Source: DATKMS01 sp041497995 (GTDB lineage Bacteria > Desulfobacterota > Binatia > HRBIN30). Taken from it: 5,859 bases of DNA. The position numbers and the translations under genes are program-made. Location: NCBI GenBank assembly GCA_041497995.1, contig JBGQHM010000418.1:1-5859 (forward strand). Direction: 5' to 3'. Positions 1-5,141 of the stretch are shown here, piece after piece. Positions within the stretch are counted from its first letter, which is position 1. Every line of letters starts with the position of its first letter. The notes under the pieces were generated by a model, which saw only the letters and a program-made list of their open reading frames with translations, was not told the origin of the DNA and did no database searches.

Positions 1-1
1 C

Positions 2-319
2 CCGAGCGTCGGCAACTCCTTCGCCGCCGGCGGACAGGACGATCTTGTCACCTATTCAATTGGCGCGGCTTCAGCCCCGCTCGGTGCCACGACGGAGGGC
101 GCAACCACCATTCGACTCCTGGGCGAAATCGCCGGCCAAACCGGCTCGCGCTTCGACAACGATCGGAGCGACATCCGCGCCGGCGCCCAACTGCAGCGCG
201 GCCGCGGCACGCTCTACCTCGGCGTCAGTACCGGGCTGATGAGTGGCAGCGAGAAGATCGGCGCCGCCACCGGCTTCACATATACGTTCGATTCGGCGAA
301 GCTCTTCGAGTCGGAGTGA
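2..319 (+). CDS. C-terminal fragment of a probable outer-membrane beta-barrel protein (5' end outside window)
   Basis: The frame is open from the left edge to a TGA at 317-319, giving 105 residues with no start codon, so this is the end of a longer gene. The residues alternate between polar and hydrophobic in stretches separated by Gly/Asp/Asn-rich turns, for example DLVTYSIGAASAPLG, TTIRLLGEIAGQTGS, AGAQLQRGRGTLYLGVSTG and GAATGFTYTFD. This is the look of the last antiparallel strands of an outer-membrane barrel, perhaps of the transporter/porin-like kind often annotated only as 'transporter' or 'hypothetical'. The protein ends in SAKLFESE rather than the terminal aromatic residue typical of classical porins, so the barrel call is tentative. 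The stop lies two bases before the inverted-repeat element at 322-452, which may have replaced or trimmed the original 3' end. The reading frame is well supported; the function is inferred from strand pattern alone. Confidence 0.6.
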   Translation, partial: PSVGNSFAAGGQDDLVTYSIGAASAPLGATTEGATTIRLLGEIAGQTGSRFDNDRSDIRAGAQLQRGRGTLYLGVSTGLMSGSEKIGAATGFTYTFDSAKLFESE

Positions 320-321
320 CA

Positions 322-452
322 CCTAGAGGTTTGGTCGAAAAGGGGACAGTCCCCCTCCGGACGCTGATTGTGGCCTGAAACAATCAAGACATTCCGAGCA
401 GTCGCCACGGCCCGGGCAAGGGGACTGTCCCCTTTTCGGCCGTCCTTCTAGG
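322..452. repeat. REP/MITE-like inverted-repeat element between convergent genes; possible bidirectional terminator
   Basis: Positions 322-354 and 420-452 form arms of 33 nt that pair without gaps. The core 336-354 (cgaaaaggggacagtcccc) is the exact reverse complement of 420-438, and the outer ends cctaga (322-327) and tctagg (447-452) also match. Only positions 330 and 331 fail to pair. Each arm is itself a near-perfect palindrome, ggggac-a-gtcccc at 342-354 and its mirror at 420-432. The 65-nt centre holds a further small hairpin, gattgt (366-371) with acaatc (380-385). The element contains no ORF. Sequences built on GGGGACWGTCCCC with A/T flanks recur in many bacterial genomes and are, as I recall, linked to REP-associated tyrosine transposases; that link is inference here. 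A transcript from either gene would end in a strong hairpin, so termination or 3'-end protection is plausible. Confidence 0.75.
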
Positions 453-455
453 GAC

Positions 456-887
456 TCACCGGTCGACATGCGCCGCGGTGGCTCGATGATGCGGTCGGGG
501 CACCGATACGCGATGGCGTTCGCCGACCACGCGGCGTCCGATCGGCAACGCGACCACACGCGCCGGCGCGGCGCCTGCGACGCGCCGCAGGCCCTCACGC
601 ATCGCCGCTGGATCGAGGTTCAGTACGCCGCAGATGTTCTCGAACGAGAAGGGCCAATCGTGATTCCGTGCATTGATCCACTGCTCGGCTTCCCGCACCA
701 GCCGCCGCGAGCCGCTGCCCGCGCTGCCTGCGTGTTTCAAGAGCGTGGCGACGGCGTCCTGCAGCACCGCCAACATGAGCCGCTTCTCCGGCCGCTCGGT
801 CACCGCCGGGACCGCCGAAAAGAACTGCGACGGGAGAATGACCTCCGGTGCGCAGAGGGCGTCTACCTGTGCCGATGCACTCTGCAT
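456..887 (-). CDS. Conserved-looking hypothetical protein with W-P-F-S-F-E-N-I-C motif
   Basis: This gene encodes 143 residues, starting at an ATG (885-887) preceded by AAGG-type Shine-Dalgarno matches at 895-898 and 901-904. I do not recognise a named family. The middle has the look of a conserved domain: an acidic/basic helix (EKRLMLAVLQDAV, about 34-46), then REAEQWI (65-71), DWPFSFENIC (77-86) and LDPAAMREGLRR (91-102). From memory, similar proteins occur in GC-rich uncultured proteobacterial genomes. The block FENICGVLNLDPAAMREGL resembles a short helix-turn-helix, so nucleic-acid binding is possible but unproven. The last 40 residues are rich in Arg, Pro and His and look disordered. No signal peptide or membrane segment is visible. 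It lies 21 bases downstream of the secreted-protein gene on the same strand and is probably cotranscribed with it. Its TGA at 456-458 almost touches the inverted-repeat element. A plus-strand frame across it is longer but Arg-rich and motif-poor. Confidence 0.75.
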   Translation of the reverse strand: MQSASAQVDALCAPEVILPSQFFSAVPAVTERPEKRLMLAVLQDAVATLLKHAGSAGSGSRRLVREAEQWINARNHDWPFSFENICGVLNLDPAAMREGLRRVAGAAPARVVALPIGRRVVGERHRVSVPRPHHRATAAHVDR

Positions 888-908
888 ACTCTGACCTTGT
901 CCTTCGGC

Positions 909-1334
909 TTACGCGGTTTCCATTTGCACGACGTACATGCGGCGCGCTCCGGTGTGCACGTAGCCGAACAGCGTGATCTGCGTATGCGGCGCCGCGTCGC
1001 TCAAGCTGCGCAACAGTGCTGGATCGCCAACGACCAGAAGATTGGGAGTGTACAGCTCGAAGTCGCGGAGCGCAGCCGGCCCCTCGGTCAGCGGCCCGTT
1101 CAACGTCTGCACGGCGGAGAGGTCGAGCGTGACCACTTTGTTGCCTACGCCGAAGGTGAATGTCCCCAGGGTCGGGATGCCCGCGGGTGCGCTGCCCGCG
1201 AAGCCACTAATGCGCAACAGCAGCGGCTGTAGCACGACCGCACCGGAGCCGAGATTCCCCGCTGCCGCCGGCATCCAGGCGAGCAGGCTCGCCAGTATCG
1301 CCAGCCCTACAATGTACCGCGCTCCATGCGTCAT
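909..1334 (-). CDS. Putative secreted protein of unknown function
   Basis: From the ATG at 1332-1334 the product is 141 residues. It begins with a signal peptide: a short n-region (MTHGAR), a hydrophobic core about 7-20, and a probable signal peptidase I site after PAAA (residue 25). The mature part of about 116 residues has no cysteine and no membrane segment. It reads as a small beta-rich domain, with FTFGVGNKVVTLDLS, an ELYTPNLLVVGDPALLRSL stretch, and a terminal QITLFGYVHTGARRMYVVQ that could be the strands of an OB-like fold (inference). I do not recognise the family. A TTG at 1350-1352 would add six residues (MSDDER); neither start has a strong Shine-Dalgarno, and I prefer the ATG because it gives a conventional signal peptide. 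The gene is first in a probable two-gene unit with the gene at 456-887 and diverges from the ABC operon at 1518. Confidence 0.7.
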   Translation of the reverse strand: MTHGARYIVGLAILASLLAWMPAAAGNLGSGAVVLQPLLLRISGFAGSAPAGIPTLGTFTFGVGNKVVTLDLSAVQTLNGPLTEGPAALRDFELYTPNLLVVGDPALLRSLSDAAPHTQITLFGYVHTGARRMYVVQMETA

Positions 1335-1376
1335 GCGTTCGTCATCGCTCAACAGTCATTGGTTCAAGAAAGTTCC

Positions 1377-1404
1377 ATCCTATTGCTGGCCGGCACTGGT
1401 TCAA
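1377..1404 (-). promoter_or_regulatory. Candidate sigma70-type promoter for the secreted-protein gene
   Basis: Read on the minus strand, TTGAAC (1399-1404) and TAGGAT (1377-1382) lie 16 nt apart, each matching the -35 or -10 consensus at four of six positions. Transcription would begin near 1370, giving a leader of about 35 nt to the ATG at 1334 or about 18 nt to the alternative TTG at 1352. The 8-mer tggttcaa occurs at 1397-1404, overlapping the -35 box, and again at 1360-1367, just downstream of the expected start site. It could be a paired operator. The promoter match is moderate and made by eye. Confidence 0.3.
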
Positions 1405-1452
1405 CGACGAAAGAGTCTGCTCGACTGATGCGCCGCCGGGGCTCACGTTTCA

Positions 1453-1485
1453 CCCCTGCAAGATCGCAGGGGCATTGATCTTGCA
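1453..1485 (+). promoter_or_regulatory. Two overlapping, mutually exclusive hairpins upstream of the ABC exporter operon
   Basis: Stem A pairs cccctgc (1453-1459) with gcagggg (1466-1472) around a six-base loop. Stem B pairs tgcaagatc (1457-1465) with gatcttgca (1477-1485) around an 11-base loop. Both are perfect, and they share bases 1457-1459 and enclose each other's partners, so only one can form at a time. The pair lies 32 bases before the ATG of the ATPase gene, whose likely Shine-Dalgarno AGGA is at 1505-1508. There is no T-tract, so stem A is not a classical intrinsic terminator. The inverted repeats could equally be operator DNA for a dimeric regulator: a weak TTGATC (1475-1480) and TACACG (1497-1502) pair 16 nt apart would put them at a promoter rather than in the leader. 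Confidence 0.3.
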
Positions 1486-1517
1486 CTCCGGCCGCGTACA
1501 CGACAGGATCGCATTGC

Positions 1518-2279
1518 ATGATCGAACTCCTCGGCCTCACCAAACGATACGCAAACACACTGGCGGTGGATGACCTGAGCCTCACCGTTGCGGCGGGAGA
1601 GATCTTCGGTTTTCTGGGACCGAACGGCGCGGGCAAGACGACCACCATCCGCATGATGATGGGTCTCCTCCAGCCCAGCGCCGGCCGCGTGCTACTCGGC
1701 GGGCACGACCTGGCGACCGACGACATCGCCGCCAAGCAGCTCTGCGGCTTCGTCCCCGACCGGCCACACATGTACGAGAAGCTGACCGGCTCGGAGTTTC
1801 TCGACTTCGTGGCTGGCCTCTATCAGGTCGACGCCGCGGTGGCGGCGCTACGCCGCGACCAGTTGCTGCAGATGTTCGACCTGACGCAGTGGGCAACCGA
1901 GCTCGTCGAGAGCTACTCGCATGGCATGAAGCAGCGGCTGGTGATGGCTGCGGCGTTGATCCATGCGCCGCGCATACTCATCGTCGACGAACTGATGGTC
2001 GGTATGGACCCGCGTGGGGCGCGCCTATTGAAGCGAACGTTCCGGCAGTTGGCGCGCGGCGGCGTCACCGTGTTCATGTCAACCCACAGCCTCGAGGTCG
2101 CCGAGGAAACATGCGACCGCATCGGCATCATCAATGAGGGGCGCCTGATTGCGATCGGGACGGTTGACGAGCTGCGGCGGCAGGCCGGTAGTCATTCCAA
2201 CTCGCGCCTGGAAACGATCTTCTTGACGCTGACGGGTGGCGAAGACGTCGCCGAGATCTTGCCGGCATTGCGCGCGTGA
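1518..2279 (+). CDS. ABC transporter ATP-binding protein of an exporter pair
   Basis: The product is a 253-residue soluble nucleotide-binding subunit that should power the membrane protein encoded immediately downstream. Motifs appear in order: Walker A GPNGAGKT (34-41), Q-loop region FVPDRPHMYEKLTG (78-91), signature SHGMKQ (134-139), Walker B ILIVDE (153-158), D-loop region GMD (162-164) and the switch histidine in STHS (H190). Single-domain ATPases with SHGMKQ signatures are typical of ABC-2-type and Ecs/bacitracin-like exporters. Three positions depart from the textbook pattern: Asp81 stands where the Q-loop glutamine is usual, Leu159 follows the catalytic Glu158 instead of the common proline, and Met163 replaces the usual leucine of the D-loop. 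Acidic residues at the Q-loop position are seen elsewhere in this exporter group. AGGA at 1505-1508, nine bases upstream, supports the ATG. The substrate cannot be told from the sequence. Confidence 0.93.
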   Translation: MIELLGLTKRYANTLAVDDLSLTVAAGEIFGFLGPNGAGKTTTIRMMMGLLQPSAGRVLLGGHDLATDDIAAKQLCGFVPDRPHMYEKLTGSEFLDFVAGLYQVDAAVAALRRDQLLQMFDLTQWATELVESYSHGMKQRLVMAAALIHAPRILIVDELMVGMDPRGARLLKRTFRQLARGGVTVFMSTHSLEVAEETCDRIGIINEGRLIAIGTVDELRRQAGSHSNSRLETIFLTLTGGEDVAEILPALRA

Positions 2280-2282
2280 GTG

Positions 2283-4043
2283 ATGGCCGCACCCGCTTCT
2301 GCCGCACTCGCGCCCGCTCCTGTCCGTACCGACCCATCGTCGGAGATCGCGCGGCTGCGGCTGCTCCTGTGGCCGCGTTTCCAAGCCGCCCGCAACCGTG
2401 CCAGCCGTCTCGACCGGCGCGGGCGCATGGCCCTCGGCTCTCTCGGGCTGCTCGGCGTGGCGTTCTGGGTCGCGATCTTCGTCTTCTTCTACCGCGCGCT
2501 GCGCTACTTCCTCAGCGTGCCGGACTTCGGGCCGGTGTTGACGTACAAGCTGCTGGGGATGGTTTTCCTGACGTTCTTCTCCATCCTGCTCTTCTCCAAC
2601 ATCATTACTGCGCTGTCGACGTTCTTCCTGTCGCGCGAGCTGGACCGCATCGTAGCGGCGCCGGTGAGCCGCTCGCTCTTCTTCTACGCACGCTTCAGCG
2701 ACACGATCATCGAGTCATCCTGGATGGTACTCGTGTTCGCGGTACCGGCGTTCTTGGCATACGGCATCGCGCATCACGCCGGGCCGCTGTTTTACGTAGC
2801 GACCGTGCTGACGCTGCCGCCGTTTCTGGTCATCCCGGCCGCCATCGGCGTCGCGCTCACGGCCGTGCTAGTGAACGTTTTCCCGGCCCGGCGCACGCGT
2901 GACATTCTCGTCTTGCTGTCGGTGGTAGCGATGGCGGTGCTGTACCTGTTCTTCCGTGTGTTACAGCCCGAACGCTTGGTGAACCCCGAAGCGTTCGCCA
3001 GCTTCGTCGAGTTCCTCGCGGCTATGCGCACGCCGTCCTCGGCGTTCCTACCGAGCACCTGGGCAGCAGAGATCCTCTATCCACTGCTCAGCGGCCACAG
3101 TGGCTCGGCGTTGTTCTATCTGCTGATGCTCGTGAGTACGGCGGCGGCGCTCAGCGTTCTCTGCGAAGCACTGATGCACCGCCTGTTTCGGCCCGGATGG
3201 AGCAAGGCGCAAGAGGGCCGCAAAGCACGCTTCACGCAGCAGGCGGTGTGGGAACGGGCGGTCCGGGTGCTGACGCTACCGTTCGCGCCGCAGACGCGCT
3301 TGCTGGTGATCAAAGAGATCAAGACTTTCTTCCGCGACACCAGCCAATGGTCGCAGCTCATCCTGCTGCTCGCTCTCGTCGTGGTCTACGTCTACAACTT
3401 CAGCGTCCTGCCCCTGAAGGGCAGTCCGCTGGTCACCTTCTACTTCAAGAACGTCATTGCCTTTCTCAACCTCGCATTGGCGGGCTTCGTCACCGCCTCG
3501 GTGGCGGTGCGTTTCGTCCTGCCGTCGATCAGTCTGGAAGGACCCTCGTTCTGGATCGTCAAGACCGCGCCGCTGGCGTTGAGCCGGCTCTGGTGGAGCA
3601 AGTTCTGGGTCGGGCTCGTGCCGCTGCTGGTGTTGGGTGAGGTGCTCGTCGTGGCGACGAACTACTACCTGCAGGTGATTCCGCTGATGATGTGGTTGTC
3701 GACGATCACGCTGTTCTGCATGATTTTTGGCATCGTCAGTCTCGGCCTCGCCGTGGGCGCCGCGTATCCGAAGTTCGACGCCGACAACGCCGCTAAGGTT
3801 GCGGCTGGCGTTGGCGGGCTGGTGTACATGATCCTGTGCATGTCATTCATCGGTGCCGTCGTGGTCCTCGAGGCGTGGCCGGTCTACGCGTGGTTTATGA
3901 GCCGGCTGAACGAGGCCCCGCTGTCGGCCGCCGCACAGACCGGTGTTGCAGGATCGCTGTTGGCGGCCGCGGCGTTGACGCTGGGCGTCTTTCTGTTCTC
4001 CGTCCGCTACGGCATTCGGCGGCTCGGTACGATCGAGCCCTGA
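2283..4043 (+). CDS. Large ABC exporter permease, about 12 membrane segments
   Basis: The product has 586 residues, beginning with an Ala/Pro-rich, presumably cytoplasmic N-terminus of about 48 residues. Hydrophobic segments follow at roughly 50-75, 90-115, 146-168, 170-199, 208-226, 274-294, 356-374, 389-410, 440-460, 465-491, 506-529 and 552-575. A charged cytoplasmic-looking linker (about 297-355, including KEIKTFFRDTSQW) divides it into two halves of about six segments each, so one polypeptide may supply the whole transmembrane path. The motif AYPKFDADN (494-502) before a late membrane segment is, from memory, characteristic of the uncharacterised exporter permeases grouped in Pfam as ABC_tran_2. 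A GTG at 2280-2282 directly after the ATPase stop is an alternative start one codon earlier. No independent Shine-Dalgarno is evident, so translational coupling to the ATPase is likely. The last 201 nt lie antisense to the aminopeptidase frame. The substrate is unknown. Confidence 0.9.
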   Translation: MAAPASAALAPAPVRTDPSSEIARLRLLLWPRFQAARNRASRLDRRGRMALGSLGLLGVAFWVAIFVFFYRALRYFLSVPDFGPVLTYKLLGMVFLTFFSILLFSNIITALSTFFLSRELDRIVAAPVSRSLFFYARFSDTIIESSWMVLVFAVPAFLAYGIAHHAGPLFYVATVLTLPPFLVIPAAIGVALTAVLVNVFPARRTRDILVLLSVVAMAVLYLFFRVLQPERLVNPEAFASFVEFLAAMRTPSSAFLPSTWAAEILYPLLSGHSGSALFYLLMLVSTAAALSVLCEALMHRLFRPGWSKAQEGRKARFTQQAVWERAVRVLTLPFAPQTRLLVIKEIKTFFRDTSQWSQLILLLALVVVYVYNFSVLPLKGSPLVTFYFKNVIAFLNLALAGFVTASVAVRFVLPSISLEGPSFWIVKTAPLALSRLWWSKFWVGLVPLLVLGEVLVVATNYYLQVIPLMMWLSTITLFCMIFGIVSLGLAVGAAYPKFDADNAAKVAAGVGGLVYMILCMSFIGAVVVLEAWPVYAWFMSRLNEAPLSAAAQTGVAGSLLAAAALTLGVFLFSVRYGIRRLGTIEP

Positions 4044-5141
4044 CACATCGTTGCACGCGACGGTCTGCAGCAGCGGGCGTTGTCCAGCAACGGCTGGGCG
4101 GCGCAGCGCCTCCACCGCCGCAAACGGATCTCCGGCATGCGCGTGCACGGCGTCGAACACGGACTGGATCGTGCGCGGTAGATCACCCTCATCTTGGCGC
4201 AAGAGGTCTTCGAACACCTGCAGGCGATCGGCGTACATGAGGTTATGGAGGACCACCGCGTTATTGAGCGGCCGCGTCGCGAACTCCTTGTAGGTGCGGG
4301 TCTGGAGCGGCAGCGTGCGGCACTCGTCTTGCGCCGCGCGGAACAGGTGCTCTCGGTCATCCACTGTTGCCCCGGCCGCATACGCTTCGCGCAGATGCGT
4401 GGTGAAGCGGACGAGGAAAGCGGAGAACACCAGGTCGTCCCCCCAATTCGTCATCGCCTGCTCGTGGGCCGCTGCGTCACCGCGGCGCGCAAAGAAGAGG
4501 ATGGCGCCGCGATTGCCGACAAAGTTGGCGAACGATTCGTCGAAGTCGGCGTGGCCGCCGATGTAGCTGGTGTTGTGCAGGAGCTCGTGGATGATCACGT
4601 TCGCCAGCGTGGCTCGGTCGTAGCGCAAGAGGTTTGACAGCAGCGGGTCGGCGAACCAACCGAGGGTGCTAAACGCCACGGACGGGCGGACGTAGGTGTC
4701 GTAGCCGTCATGTTCGAGGTCTGTGGCCTCGTCCTGCGCCGCGCTTTCCGAGAAATAGCCCTTGTACGGCACACGTCCGACGATCGGGAACCACCACGTG
4801 TACGGCTGTAGCCGCAATCGATATGCGGCTGAGACGACGTGCACGACCTGGTCGGCGTCAACGTGTGCGATGCTGCCGTAGCTATCACCGACTCGCAGGT
4901 GCAGTGTCTCGCGCGCGAACGACCGCACGGCAAGGACGAGCTCGAGTTTCTCGCGAGTGGCGGCGTCGAGATCACCGCGTTGCAGCACGTGTTCGATCGG
5001 CTGCCGGCGCCAGAGGATCTTCGCTTCCTCGTACCCGGCACGGAGGACATAGCCAGGGGAACACGCTGAGAGCACCGGACTGAACGTCAGCAGGCACCAC
5101 GCGAGCGGCAACAGCGGGATACGCGCGCGTTTCGCGCCCAT
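3843..5141 (-). CDS. Predicted lipoprotein zinc aminopeptidase (COG4324-like)
   Basis: Counted from the ATG at 5139-5141, the product has 432 residues. It starts with a lipoprotein signal peptide: basic n-region, hydrophobic core, and lipobox LSAC with the lipidated Cys27, followed by Ser. The body matches my memory of the predicted aminopeptidase family COG4324: an ILWRRQPIEHVL block near 42-53, GYFSESAAQ near 128-136, YVRPSVAFSTLGWFADPLLS near 150-169, and the zinc motif HELLH (185-189). FDESFANFVG follows, with Glu202 as the likely third ligand, a gluzincin-like spacing. It probably cleaves peptides in the periplasm, anchored to a membrane. A GTG at 5142-5144 is an alternative start. The ATG overlaps the TGA of the upstream exporter gene by one base, so translation is probably coupled. 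Similarity seems to end near residue 360; the remaining residues, from about 367, are a Gln/Arg-rich tail encoded antisense to the permease gene. Confidence 0.88.
   Translation of the reverse strand: MGAKRARIPLLPLAWCLLTFSPVLSACSPGYVLRAGYEEAKILWRRQPIEHVLQRGDLDAATREKLELVLAVRSFARETLHLRVGDSYGSIAHVDADQVVHVVSAAYRLRLQPYTWWFPIVGRVPYKGYFSESAAQDEATDLEHDGYDTYVRPSVAFSTLGWFADPLLSNLLRYDRATLANVIIHELLHNTSYIGGHADFDESFANFVGNRGAILFFARRGDAAAHEQAMTNWGDDLVFSAFLVRFTTHLREAYAAGATVDDREHLFRAAQDECRTLPLQTRTYKEFATRPLNNAVVLHNLMYADRLQVFEDLLRQDEGDLPRTIQSVFDAVHAHAGDPFAAVEALRRPAVAGQRPLLQTVACNDVSGLDRTEPPNAVADGEQKDAQRQRRGRQQRSCNTGLCGGRQRGLVQPAHKPRVDRPRLEDHDGTDE

Noticed and set aside
322..452. Insertion sequence with terminal inverted repeats
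   Set aside because: The element is only 131 bp and encodes no transposase. I also see no convincing direct target-site duplication, because the flanking similarity is inverted and belongs to the arms.
468..1232. A 254-codon plus-strand frame, the longest in this stretch
   Set aside because: It runs antisense across two minus-strand genes that have a signal peptide, a conserved-looking motif core and Shine-Dalgarno support. Its own product is Arg/His-rich with no recognisable motif.
1453..1472. Intrinsic terminator from the cccctgc/gcagggg stem
   Set aside because: No T-run follows the stem on either strand (cattgatc on plus, gtgaaacg on minus), and no upstream gene points into it: the region is divergent.
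2276..2902. A 208-codon plus-strand frame overlapping the permease start
   Set aside because: The product is Arg/Ala/Pro-rich and lacks the membrane segments seen in the other frame. It is a shadow of the permease gene.
4041..5141. Several plus-strand frames of 60-147 codons
   Set aside because: All lie antisense to the aminopeptidase gene, which has family motifs and a lipobox. Their products show no structure beyond GC-rich shadow coding.
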